From assembly GCF_914484835.1 (NCBI RefSeq), contig NZ_CAJZAR010000062.1, positions 248,001 to 312,000 of the forward strand: DNA of 64,000 nt. Reading direction: 5' to 3'. Shown piece after piece: positions 50,693-59,197 of this stretch; position 1 is the first letter of the stretch; the number at the start of each line of letters is the position of its first letter. The position numbers and the translations under genes are program-made. Under the pieces are notes generated by a model. That model was not told the DNA's origin. It ran no database searches and saw nothing but the letters and a program-made list of their open reading frames with translations. The DNA is from Paraburkholderia tropica (GTDB lineage: Bacteria; Pseudomonadota; Gammaproteobacteria; Burkholderiales; Burkholderiaceae).

Positions 50693-52180
50693 CTAAACTG
50701 CGGCCACCGTGTGCCGCAACTCCTGATAGCTGCGCAAACCCGCCAGTCCCAGTTCGCGCCCGAGACCGCTCAAGCCCATTCCGCCCCAGCACACCTGCGG
50801 GAAGATCAATTGCGGCGTGTTGACCCAAACGAGTCCCGCGCGCAGTTCCGCCTTGTAACGGCGTTGCGCTTCGACGTCCTGCGTCACGACCGTCGCGACC
50901 AACCCGTAACGCGTGCCGTTGGCGAGCGCGATCGCCTCGTCGTCGGTGCGGAACGACTTCACGCACGCGACCGGCCCGAACACTTCATCGGTCCACAATA
51001 CGTTATCGGCATCGGGCTCGGCCACCACCACGGGCGCCATGAAAAAGCCCGCGCCGCGCGCGCTGTCCGCGTTGCCGCTGAAGGCGATCTGCGCGCCCGC
51101 CGCCACGCCTTGCTCGACGAGCGCCTGCACGCGCGCGCGCTGCGCCTGCGAGATCAGCGGCCCCATCGACACGTTCTCCGCGCCCGGCGCGCCCACGTTC
51201 ACCGCACGCACCGCCGCTTCGAACGCCGCCATGAATTTGCGGTAGACGTCGTCCTGCACGAGAATGCGCGCCGTCGCCGAACACATCTGTCCGGCGTTCG
51301 CGAAAGCGCCGCTCACGGCGAGCGAGACCGCGTGATCGATGTCCGCATCGGCGCGCACGATCAAGGCCGATTTGCCGCCGAGTTCGAGCGTCACGCGCTT
51401 CATGTCCAGCGCGGCCGTCTGCATCACCTTGCGGCCCACGGCGGTGCTGCCCGTGAACGAAATCTTGTCGACGAGCGGATGCGCCGAGAGTTGCGCGCCC
51501 ACGTCGGCGCCGCCGTTGACGAGATTGACGACGCCATCGGGCACGCCCGCTTCGCTGACGATCTGCGCGAGCAGATGCTCGACCGGCGAAGTCAGCTCGG
51601 ACGGCTTGAGCACGACGGTGCAGCCCGCCGCGAGCGCGGGCGCGAGCTTCCACGCGGTCGTCACCATCGGGAAATTCCACGGCACGATCAGCGCGGCCAC
51701 GCCGACCGCTTCGTAGTAGCGCTCGCCCGTGACGGTCTCGTCGGGCAGCGCGATCGTTTCGGGCGCGAACGCGCCGGTCTCCGCGCAGAGGTCGCCGTAA
51801 TACGTGAACGTGGCGATGGCGTCGCTGACGTCGAGATCGGCTTCGAACGGCGGCTTGCCGCTCACCTGCATCTGCATCGCGGCGAGGCGCGCGCGGTCCG
51901 CTTCGATCAGTTCGGCGATCTTGCGCAGCAGCTTGCCGCGCGCGGCGGGCGAGGTCGCGCGCCATGCGCCGAGCGCGTCATGCGCGGCGCGCACGGCGGC
52001 GTCGATCTGCGCGGCGCTCGCGTGTTCCTGCCAGCCGATCGTTTCGCCGGTCGAGGCGTTGTGGATCGGCGTGGCGCGTTCGGCGTCGTCGGCGTGCAGC
52101 GTGGCGCCCGCCACGAGGGCGGCGGGCAGCACGAGCGGGTCGGTGCCAGGGTCGCGGCGAAGGGGAGTGACGGTGGTCAT
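50693..52180 (-). CDS. NAD(P)-dependent aldehyde dehydrogenase
   Basis: ALDH of 495 residues. The oxyanion Asn169 and Lys192 are in VPWNFP and LKPSE, the catalytic Glu266 in LELGGKS, the nucleophile Cys300 in NAGQMCSA. It resembles betaine- and gamma-aminobutyraldehyde dehydrogenases. Next to a ureohydrolase and an FAD amine-oxidase-like gene, oxidation of 4-guanidinobutyraldehyde or a similar amino aldehyde is the natural proposal (KauB-like role; inference). It starts 20 bases after the ureohydrolase; a terminator follows. Confidence 0.95.
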   Translation of the reverse strand: MTTVTPLRRDPGTDPLVLPAALVAGATLHADDAERATPIHNASTGETIGWQEHASAAQIDAAVRAAHDALGAWRATSPAARGKLLRKIAELIEADRARLAAMQMQVSGKPPFEADLDVSDAIATFTYYGDLCAETGAFAPETIALPDETVTGERYYEAVGVAALIVPWNFPMVTTAWKLAPALAAGCTVVLKPSELTSPVEHLLAQIVSEAGVPDGVVNLVNGGADVGAQLSAHPLVDKISFTGSTAVGRKVMQTAALDMKRVTLELGGKSALIVRADADIDHAVSLAVSGAFANAGQMCSATARILVQDDVYRKFMAAFEAAVRAVNVGAPGAENVSMGPLISQAQRARVQALVEQGVAAGAQIAFSGNADSARGAGFFMAPVVVAEPDADNVLWTDEVFGPVACVKSFRTDDEAIALANGTRYGLVATVVTQDVEAQRRYKAELRAGLVWVNTPQLIFPQVCWGGMGLSGLGRELGLAGLRSYQELRHTVAAV

Positions 52181-52199
52181 GAGGTTAGCCCTTGAGAGT

Positions 52200-53150
52200 T
52201 CAGCGATACGCGACGCCCGGCATCACGCAGAGCATTTCGAACGCGAGATTCGCGCCCACGAGCGCGGTCGTGCCGGCCTGGTCGTAGGGCGGCGAGACTT
52301 CGACGAGATCGGCGCCCACCACGTTGAGGCCCTTCATGCCGCGCACGATTTCGAGGCCCTGCTGCACGGTGAGGCCGCCCACTTCGGGCGTGCCGGTGCC
52401 GGGCGCGAACGACGGATCGAGACCGTCGATATCGAAGCTCAGATACACGGGCGTGTCGCCCACGCGTTCGCGCACTTGCGCCATCAGCGGTGCGAGCGAC
52501 TTGTTCCAGCATTCCTCGGCTTGCACGACGGTGAAGCCTTGCTGACGACACCAGTCGAAATCGTCGGCGTGATAGCCGGTGCCGCGCAGGCCGATTTGCG
52601 TGACCTTGTCGCATTGGAGCAGGCCGTCTTCCACCGCGCGGCGAAACGGCGTGCCGTGCGCGATCTTCTCGCCGAACATGGTGTCGTTGACGTCGGCGTG
52701 CGCGTCGATGTGCACGACCGCGACCTTGCCGTACTTCTTGTGCAGCGCGCGCAGGATCGGCCACGCGATCGTGTGGTCGCCGCCGAGCGTGATCGGCCGG
52801 CAGCCGGTCGCGACGATCTCGTCGTAAGCCGCTTCGATCAGGCGGATCGAGTCCTTCAGATCATAGGGATTGGTCGCGACGTCGCCGATATCGGCCACTT
52901 GCAGCGAGTCGAACGGCGCGGCGCGCGTCGCCATGTTGTAGGGACGCAGCAGCACCGATTCCGAGCGGATCTGACGCGGACCGAAGCGCGCGCCCGAGCG
53001 GTTCGAGGTGCCGAGGTCGAGCGGCACGCCGACGAAACAGGCGTCGAGGCCTTCGGTGCTGGTCGCTTGCGGCAGCCGCATCATGGTGGCGATGCCGCCG
53101 AAACGCGGCATGTCGTTGCCGCCGAGCGGCTGGTTGAGTTCGCGCTGCAT
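52200..53150 (-). CDS. Ureohydrolase (agmatinase/guanidino-acid hydrolase family)
   Basis: Arginase-superfamily enzyme of 316 residues that hydrolyses a guanidino group to urea plus an amine. The binuclear manganese ligands are H126 (GGDHTI), D149, H151 and D153 (HIDAHADVND), and D240 and D242 (SFDIDGLDPSFAPGTGTPEVGG pattern). The last stretch is shared by agmatinase, guanidinobutyrase (GbuA) and guanidinopropionase (GpuA); sequence alone does not separate them. GGAG lies 9 bases before ATG 53150. Placed between a LuxR regulator and the ALDH. Confidence 0.95.
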   Translation of the reverse strand: MQRELNQPLGGNDMPRFGGIATMMRLPQATSTEGLDACFVGVPLDLGTSNRSGARFGPRQIRSESVLLRPYNMATRAAPFDSLQVADIGDVATNPYDLKDSIRLIEAAYDEIVATGCRPITLGGDHTIAWPILRALHKKYGKVAVVHIDAHADVNDTMFGEKIAHGTPFRRAVEDGLLQCDKVTQIGLRGTGYHADDFDWCRQQGFTVVQAEECWNKSLAPLMAQVRERVGDTPVYLSFDIDGLDPSFAPGTGTPEVGGLTVQQGLEIVRGMKGLNVVGADLVEVSPPYDQAGTTALVGANLAFEMLCVMPGVAYR

Positions 53151-53266
53151 GTTCGGTGTCTCCGATCTTGAAGTGATGACGATCGGGCGATGGTAGGCGA
53201 GACGCGCGCCGCGCGAATTACGAAGTGGAGATGTTTACATCGACGCCAATCGATGCAAAGGCCGCG

Positions 53267-54109
53267 TTACGCGCCCTGCAAACGGGGGCAAGCCTGGCCC
53301 CAGCCGACCAGTTCGCGCTTGGTGCGCACGCCGAGTTTCGCGAACGCGCGCTTCACATAGGACTCGGCCGTGGCGGTGCGCACGCCGAGAATTTCCGCGG
53401 CTTCGGGCACCGTGCGGCCCGTGATCAGATGCGCGCAGATTTCGTATTCGCGCTTGGAGAGGCGAATGGCGTCGGCGGCGATGCGCGCGTCGAATTGCGC
53501 GAGCGGATGCAGAAACGAAGTCGGATGCGCGACGCGCCGCGCGGCGCTGGTGGTCGCGTGCAATTCGAGCAGCGGAAACAGGAAGTCGCTCACGTTGCGA
53601 AAGCGGTTCATCTCCGCAAGCGTGAACGGCGGCGCATTGAGGGCGCGTTCGAGCGCGATCGAATGCTGGCCGTGGCGCGTGCCGCGCGCGAGCACGCATT
53701 CGTGCGCGATCAGCGCTTCGTCGAACAGGCGCTGGCGGAATTCGCCCGGCGGAATCGCGCCGATGTCGCGCACCACGAGCAGCGTGCCCACCTTGCCGCG
53801 TATGCCCGCGAACAGCGGATCGCTTTCGTAGAAGCGGTCGTAGTAGAGCGTCATCACGTCGGCAATCGTGCCGCTGTCCACGCCCACGCCGCTGCTGCCG
53901 ATCCACTCGCAGCGAAAGCCCGTGGGCATGCTGCTGTCCACGCGCGAGCGTTCGATATGCACGACGTTGAGCGGCACGATTTCGTTGAGCAGAACCGTGA
54001 GGCGCGGCACGAAATCGGGCGTGCCGACGGCTTCGATCACCTGACCGAGCGTCTTGAACGAGAGCGGGAAATTCGCGGAATCGGCGTGCGGAGGGACGTT
54101 GAGCAGCAT
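53267..54109 (-). CDS. LuxR-family regulator (NarL-type HTH)
   Basis: Regulator of ~280 residues with a C-terminal LuxR HTH (LSKREYEICAHLITGRTVPEAAEILGVRTATAESYVKRAFAKLGVRTKRELV, residues ~212-265) and an N-terminal domain I cannot assign. It lacks a receiver Asp and an obvious autoinducer domain, so it is a solo LuxR that may sense an amine. It reads toward the ureohydrolase gene, 117 bases before it. Divergent from the cupin gene; a CCCCCCC/GGGGGGG dyad lies in the 240-base gap. ATG 54109 chosen because the longer frame to 54277 has no site. Confidence 0.9.
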   Translation of the reverse strand: MLLNVPPHADSANFPLSFKTLGQVIEAVGTPDFVPRLTVLLNEIVPLNVVHIERSRVDSSMPTGFRCEWIGSSGVGVDSGTIADVMTLYYDRFYESDPLFAGIRGKVGTLLVVRDIGAIPPGEFRQRLFDEALIAHECVLARGTRHGQHSIALERALNAPPFTLAEMNRFRNVSDFLFPLLELHATTSAARRVAHPTSFLHPLAQFDARIAADAIRLSKREYEICAHLITGRTVPEAAEILGVRTATAESYVKRAFAKLGVRTKRELVGWGQACPRLQGA

Positions 54110-54255
54110 GGCGCGCACCGGAAAACAAGGCGAATCGATTATAGCCGAAGGGCTGAACGCTCCCGAGGCGGGGTTTTGCGCGCGTCGATCACACGCGCGG
54201 CAATAAGCAAGGGAAAACCCCTGGAAATATGACGAAAAGGCGGCAAAAGGCCTAT

Positions 54256-54276
54256 TGCCCCCCCTGAGGGGGGGCA
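54256..54276. promoter_or_regulatory. 9-bp dyad with C-run/G-run arms between divergent arms
   Basis: TGCCCCCCC and GGGGGGGCA flank a TGA centre: a 9-bp perfect dyad with a 3-base spacer. It lies 147 bases upstream of the LuxR start and 74 bases upstream of the cupin start. LuxR/NarL proteins bind dyads, so it is a candidate operator for this locus; a hairpin is the alternative. Confidence 0.6.
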
Positions 54277-54349
54277 TACCAGTGCGTCGCGAGTCGGTAA
54301 CTTTGGCGCCACCGAATCATTTGAAACCGACACATCGAAGGAAACCAAC

Positions 54350-54697
54350 ATGAGCAAGCTGATTCACGACGTCAAGGAACTGGGCGCAGGTCTGGGCGAG
54401 TACACCAAGCTCGATTACGGCATGGACGAAGGCGACTGGCGCGGCGCCGAAGGCCAGAGCGGCAACTACGTGGTGGGCTGGTGGGAAGGCAAGGTCGGCT
54501 CGGTCGAGTTCCCGGCCACGGGCGCCGACGAAGCCGTGTGGCTCGTCGAAGGCAAGATCGCGCTGACCGACGTGAACGGCGGCCGCAAGGAATTCACGGC
54601 GGGCCAGGGCTATCTGCTGCCCGCCGGTTTCGCCGGCCGCTGGGAAACGGTCGAGGACGCGAAGAAGTTCTACGTCCTGCTCGAACCGCAGCAATAA
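54350..54697 (+). CDS. Cupin (DUF861) domain protein
   Basis: Single-domain cupin of 115 residues of the DUF861/cupin_3 type, related to (S)-ureidoglycine aminohydrolase: EAVWLVEGKIALTDVNGGR and GQGYLLPAGFAGRWETVEDAKKFYV form the barrel. Such small cupins accompany FAD oxidases in amine-catabolic loci of Burkholderia and Pseudomonas, where their role is not known. It opens the plus-strand unit with the FAD enzyme, LysR and permease. GAAGGA precedes the ATG. Confidence 0.9.
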   Translation: MSKLIHDVKELGAGLGEYTKLDYGMDEGDWRGAEGQSGNYVVGWWEGKVGSVEFPATGADEAVWLVEGKIALTDVNGGRKEFTAGQGYLLPAGFAGRWETVEDAKKFYVLLEPQQ

Positions 54698-54762
54698 GTC
54701 CCCCAAACCGCGCCGCCCGCCGAGGGCGCGCGGTCTCTCCCGCCTCAAGCAGTGAAGCCATC

Positions 54763-54903
54763 ATGAGCCTCTTCGCGCACCTCCGCACCACGCCCGCCGC
54801 TCGCGGCGCATCGGCGTCCGCTTTCGTCACGACCCGCCGCGTCTGCGGCCACGCGCTTCGCCGCGCCTCCCAGGCGCTGGAACAGGAGGCGCATCATGAA
54901 TGA
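54763..54903 (+). CDS. Possible small protein overlapping the FAD enzyme start
   Basis: A 46-codon frame, MSLFAHLRTTPAARG to LEQEAHHE, fills the gap between cupin and FAD enzyme. Its stop overlaps the next ATG by 8 bases, which would allow coupled translation. It is Ala/Arg-rich with no motif. No strong Shine-Dalgarno precedes it. It may be only leader sequence. Confidence 0.3.
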   Translation: MSLFAHLRTTPAARGASASAFVTTRRVCGHALRRASQALEQEAHHE

Positions 54904-56368
54904 CCGCGCCCAACTCTTTGAAGCGGGCATGCCCGCCGATGCACAGACCGACGCGCGTCCCGCCGCACGTCCGCCCGTCGCGCTGGGCGTGGAAGCCGCG
55001 CTCGCCCGCACGAAACTGTTTCCCTACTGGCTCGACAATCCCGCTGAGCCGCCCGCCGAGCCGAAACTCACGAGCGATACGTGCGCCGATCTGCTGATCG
55101 TCGGCGGCGGCTTCACCGGCTTGTGGGCCGCCGTGCAGGCGAAGGAGCAGATGCCCGAACTCGACGTGGTGCTGATCGAAGCGGGCCAGGTCGCGCATGG
55201 TGCGTCGGGCCGCGCGGGCGGCATCATCTCGACGTCGGTGATGCACGGCCTGCCGAACGCCGTGCGTGTGTTCCCCGACGATATCGCCGAACTCGAAGAA
55301 TTCGGCCAGCACAATCTCGATGGTTTCGAAGAGACGCTCAAGCGCTACGACATCGACGCGGATATCGAATGGAACGGCGAAATGACCGTGGCCGTCGATC
55401 CCGAGCACGTCGCGCATCTGCAGGACGATTACGATCTGCACACCGCCTACGGCCATAACGTCGTGCTGCTCGACGAGCAGGCCACGCGCGAACAACTGAA
55501 TTCGCCGCTGTTCGCGGGCGCGCTCTGGTCGCGCAATCGCAGCGGCATCGTGCATCCGGCGAAGCTCGCGTGGGGTCTCAAGCGCGCGGCGCTCAAACTG
55601 GGCGTGCGGCTCTACGAACATAGCCCGCTCGTGACGGTGACCGACGAAGGCGCGACCGTGTTCGTGAAGACGCCCGAAGGCAGCGTGCGCGCGCCGCGTG
55701 TGGTGTTCGGCAGCGGCACCGCGAAGGTGGGCATTCCCGACATCAATCGCCGCGTGCTCCAGGTGCGCGACCACGTGCTCGCCACCGAGCCGCTCACCGA
55801 CGAACAACTCGCGCGCATCGGCTGGAAAAATCGCCAGGGCATTTACGACACGCGCACGCAGCTCAATTACTTCCGCCTCACGAAGAACAACAACATCATT
55901 TTCGGCGGCCTTGTGAGCTATCACTTCGATGGCAATCCCGATCCGCAGCAGGATCAGCGCCGCGAAACGTATTACCGGCTCGCGCAGGCGTTCTACAAGA
56001 CCTTTCCGCAACTCGCCGACGTGCGCTTCTCGCACGCATGGGGCGGGCCGATCGATTACTGCTCGCGCGGCTCGGTGTTCGCGAAACGCTATCTCGGCGA
56101 CAAGGCCGTGTTCGTCGCGGGCTACACGGGTTTCGGCGTGGCCGCGAGCCGCTTCGGCGCGTTCATGGGCCTGAACATCCTGTTCGATCGAAAGAGTCCC
56201 GAACGCACGCTCGACATCGCCAATCAGAGCCCCACGTATATCCCGCCGGAGCCGGTGCGCTGGCTCGCCGCGAAGGTCACGTTCCATGCGTTCGACGGCG
56301 CGGACGCCGAAGGTGGCTGGAAGCGCGCGTGGATCAAGGGCATCAAGGCGATGGGTTTCCCGATGTAA
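54896..56368 (+). CDS. FAD-dependent oxidoreductase (PuuB/OrdL-like amine oxidase)
   Basis: DAO-family flavoenzyme of 490 residues. The FAD motif LIVGGGFTGLWAAVQA follows a ~65-residue N-terminal extension; EAGQVAHGASGRAGGIIS is the covalent/ribose region typical of PuuB and OrdL, and HAWGGPIDYCSRG plus FVAGYTGFGVAASRFG complete the fold. PuuB oxidises gamma-glutamylputrescine to an aldehyde. Here it is encoded opposite a ureohydrolase and an ALDH, which suggests amine to aldehyde (this enzyme), aldehyde to acid (ALDH), guanidine to urea (ureohydrolase). GGAGG lies before the ATG. Confidence 0.94.
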   Translation: MNDRAQLFEAGMPADAQTDARPAARPPVALGVEAALARTKLFPYWLDNPAEPPAEPKLTSDTCADLLIVGGGFTGLWAAVQAKEQMPELDVVLIEAGQVAHGASGRAGGIISTSVMHGLPNAVRVFPDDIAELEEFGQHNLDGFEETLKRYDIDADIEWNGEMTVAVDPEHVAHLQDDYDLHTAYGHNVVLLDEQATREQLNSPLFAGALWSRNRSGIVHPAKLAWGLKRAALKLGVRLYEHSPLVTVTDEGATVFVKTPEGSVRAPRVVFGSGTAKVGIPDINRRVLQVRDHVLATEPLTDEQLARIGWKNRQGIYDTRTQLNYFRLTKNNNIIFGGLVSYHFDGNPDPQQDQRRETYYRLAQAFYKTFPQLADVRFSHAWGGPIDYCSRGSVFAKRYLGDKAVFVAGYTGFGVAASRFGAFMGLNILFDRKSPERTLDIANQSPTYIPPEPVRWLAAKVTFHAFDGADAEGGWKRAWIKGIKAMGFPM

Positions 56369-56387
56369 GCACAGGCGGCGCAGCGGC

Positions 56388-57311
56388 ATGTTCTCCAATA
56401 CTTCCGATCTCGACCTGCGCCTCGTGCGGGTCTTCCTCGCCGTCGTGGACGCGCGCGGCATCACCGCCGCCGAAGCCACGCTCGGCGTGCGGCAATCCAC
56501 CATCAGCTCGCAGCTTTCGGCGCTCGAAGCGCGCGTGGGCTTCACGCTCTGCGAACGCGGACGCGGCGGCTTTCGCCTCACGTCGAAGGGCGAGCGCTTC
56601 GTGGCGTCGGCGCGTGCGCTGCTGTCGGCGACCTCGCAATTCGTGGCGCAGGTGCGCGATATCGATCGCAAGCTCGTCGGCACGCTTTCGATCGGCTTGA
56701 TCGGGCAGGCCTCGCATGTGGAGAACGCGCGCCTCGCCGAAGCCATCGGCGCGTTTCGCAAGCGCGATCAGGCCGTGCGGTTCGCGATGCGCGTGGCGCC
56801 GCCGCAAGAGCTCGAAGAAAGCCTCGTCAATCATCAGCTCGATCTCGCGATCGGATATTTCTGGCATCGCGTGGCGGGGCTCGATTACACCGAACTCTTC
56901 AGCGAGCGCCAGGTGATCTGTTGCGGGCGCGGGCATCCGCTCTTTCACGAAGCGCCCAACGTGACGCTCGACGATTTGCGCACGCACGACTGGATCTGGC
57001 GCAGCTATCCGGTGCCCGAGGAACTCGCGAGCATCGGCGAGCGCCAGGTCACGGCGATCGCGGACAGCATCGACGCGGCCACGGTGCTGATTCTCTCGGG
57101 CAGTCATATCGGCTATCTGCCCGAGCATCACGCGGAGCCGTTCGAACAGCGCGGCTTGATTCGCGTGTTGGGACGCTCGGCCTTCGGCTTCGATGTGCCG
57201 CTGCATCTCGCGGCCAAGCGCGGCACCGCCGATAAGCCCATCGTGCGCGCGTTTTGCGAGGATCTGCTCAACGTGTATGGCGCGCATGGCAACGAACGCG
57301 CGGCGGCATGA
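56388..57311 (+). CDS. LysR-family transcriptional regulator
   Basis: LysR regulator of 307 residues. The HTH is LRLVRVFLAVVDARGITAAEATLGVRQSTISSQLSALEARVGFTLCERGRGGFRLT (residues ~10-65). The effector domain has LAIGYFWHRVAGLDYTELFSERQVICCGRGHPLF. It lies 19 bases after the FAD enzyme and before the permease in the same direction, so it is probably part of the unit it controls. Together with the LuxR gene the locus has two regulators. Confidence 0.93.
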   Translation: MFSNTSDLDLRLVRVFLAVVDARGITAAEATLGVRQSTISSQLSALEARVGFTLCERGRGGFRLTSKGERFVASARALLSATSQFVAQVRDIDRKLVGTLSIGLIGQASHVENARLAEAIGAFRKRDQAVRFAMRVAPPQELEESLVNHQLDLAIGYFWHRVAGLDYTELFSERQVICCGRGHPLFHEAPNVTLDDLRTHDWIWRSYPVPEELASIGERQVTAIADSIDAATVLILSGSHIGYLPEHHAEPFEQRGLIRVLGRSAFGFDVPLHLAAKRGTADKPIVRAFCEDLLNVYGAHGNERAAA

Positions 57312-57458
57312 GCGGCACCGCGTCGCTCAGGCGTCGATACATTGGCAACGTGTGATGTGAACGTTTCGAATACGCAATATGGCGCGCACTCGTGTGATTT
57401 AGAGTGACCGTCAAAGTGGAAGACAGTGCATCGCCACGATGCGCAAGGAGTGAGACAC

Positions 57459-59000
57459 ATGGCTGACAATACGAGTATTACGCAGATCGAAACATTCGGT
57501 TTCGAACGCATTCCCGATGCTTCGCGTTACGCGCGTCCCATCGATCTGTTCCGGCTGCTGTTCGGCGGCTGCAATACCTTTTCGACATCGGTGCTGGGCG
57601 CGTTTCCCGTGCTCGTCGGCTTGTCGTTTCAGGCGAGCCTCTGGTCGATCGTGATCGGCGTGCTGGCGGGCACCTTCATGCTCGCGCCGATGAGTTCGTT
57701 TGGCCCGCGTAACGGCACCAGCGACCCGGTTTCGTCGGGCGCGCACTTCGGCATTCATGGCCGGATCGTCGGCTCGTTTCTCGCGCTGCTGACCTCGATC
57801 GCCTTCTTCTCGCTCGCCGTGTGGAGTTCGGGCGATGCGCTCGTGGGCGGCGCGCACAACATGGTGGGCGTGCCCGTGAACGGCTGGACGCTCGGCTCGG
57901 CCTACATGGTGTTCGCGGTGCTGGTGCTGGTCGTGTGCATCTACGGCTTCCGCTTCATGCTGTGGGTGAACAAGATCGCCGTGTGGGCCGCGAGCCTGAT
58001 GTTCATTCTCGGCGCGTTCGCGTTCGCGAAGACCTTCGACATTCACTACGCGGGCACGCTGCAACAAGGCAGCGCCGGATTCTGGGCCGCATTCATCGGC
58101 GCGACGCTGGTGGCGCTGAGCAATCCGGTCTCGTTCGCTTCGACGCTCGGCGACTGGGCGCGCTACATTCCCGAGACCATTCCGCGCCGCCGTGTGATGG
58201 GCGCTGTCTACGCCGCGCAGATCGCGACCTTCGTGCCGTTCTTCTTCGGCCTCGCCACGGCGACGATCATCGCCACGCACGCGCCGAACTACATCGCGTC
58301 GAACGATTACGTGGGCGGCCTGCTCGCAGTGTCGCCGCGCTGGTTCCTGTTGCCGATGTGCCTGATCGCGATTATTGGCGGCATGTCGACGGGCACGACC
58401 GCGCTGTACGGCACGGGCCTCGACATGTCGAGCATGTTCCCGAAGTTCCTCAACCGCGTGCGCGCCACGCTGCTGATCGGCACGCTCGCGATTGCGTTCA
58501 TCTTCATTGGCCGCTTCGCGTTCAATCTGGTGGAAAGCGTGTCGACGTTCTCGACGCTCATCTGTACGTTCAGCTGCCCGTGGATGGCGATCATGGTGAT
58601 CGGCTACATGCAGCGACGCGGCTTCTATCTCGCCGACGATCTGCAGGTGTTCAATCGCGGCGGACGCGGCGGGCATTACTGGTTCACGCACGGCTGGAAT
58701 CTGCGCGCGATGGGCGCGTGGCTGCCGGCGGCGTTCATCGGCCTGTCGTTCGTGAATCTGCCGGGCCAGTTCGTCGGTCCGCTCGGCTCGCTCGCAGGCG
58801 GTTGCGATTTGAGCGTGCCGATCTCGTTCGCAATGGGCGGCGTGCTGTATATCGTGATGCTCTCGCTCTTTCCCGAACCGGATGCCGTGTATGGCCCGCA
58901 AGGCCGCCGCTTCGTGCGCGGCGCGGGCAAGACGCACGCGGCGCGCGAAGATCGCGATGGCGTGCGCGCGTTTTCGGCGAATCGTGAATATGCCGAGTAA
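57459..59000 (+). CDS. NCS1-family permease (cytosine/purine/allantoin type)
   Basis: Sodium- or proton-coupled importer of ~513 residues with about 12 helices. The helix-1 stretch LFGGCNTFSTSVLGAFPVLVGLSFQASLWSIVIG and MSSFGPRNGTSDPVSSGAHFGIHGR are NCS1 (CodB/PucI/HyuP) hallmarks. AAGGAG lies 8 bases before the ATG at 57459. Members carry nucleobases, hydantoins, allantoin, thiamine or related N-rich molecules. In this locus it may import the guanidino or amine substrate (inference). Confidence 0.93.
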   Translation: MADNTSITQIETFGFERIPDASRYARPIDLFRLLFGGCNTFSTSVLGAFPVLVGLSFQASLWSIVIGVLAGTFMLAPMSSFGPRNGTSDPVSSGAHFGIHGRIVGSFLALLTSIAFFSLAVWSSGDALVGGAHNMVGVPVNGWTLGSAYMVFAVLVLVVCIYGFRFMLWVNKIAVWAASLMFILGAFAFAKTFDIHYAGTLQQGSAGFWAAFIGATLVALSNPVSFASTLGDWARYIPETIPRRRVMGAVYAAQIATFVPFFFGLATATIIATHAPNYIASNDYVGGLLAVSPRWFLLPMCLIAIIGGMSTGTTALYGTGLDMSSMFPKFLNRVRATLLIGTLAIAFIFIGRFAFNLVESVSTFSTLICTFSCPWMAIMVIGYMQRRGFYLADDLQVFNRGGRGGHYWFTHGWNLRAMGAWLPAAFIGLSFVNLPGQFVGPLGSLAGGCDLSVPISFAMGGVLYIVMLSLFPEPDAVYGPQGRRFVRGAGKTHAAREDRDGVRAFSANREYAE

Positions 59001-59197
59001 GCTGAATCGAAGCGCGCAGTAAGCGCCGATCGATCGATGTAACCGCATCGAAAGACGCAGGCATGCCGCCTGCTTCCAACTTACCAGTGCGAGCTTGCAG
59101 ACTGGCCCCGTTTGATCGCCGCTTGAAGCGGCGAGGGGCGCAGCGCAGGCTCGCGTCCTTTTTTGCGCGAATTTTCGCAACAGGCTGGTGAGCGACT

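Noticed and set aside
54256..54276. The C-run/G-run dyad considered as a rho-independent terminator
   Set aside because: No T-run follows on either strand and both flanking genes point away from it, so a terminator there would have no transcript to end.
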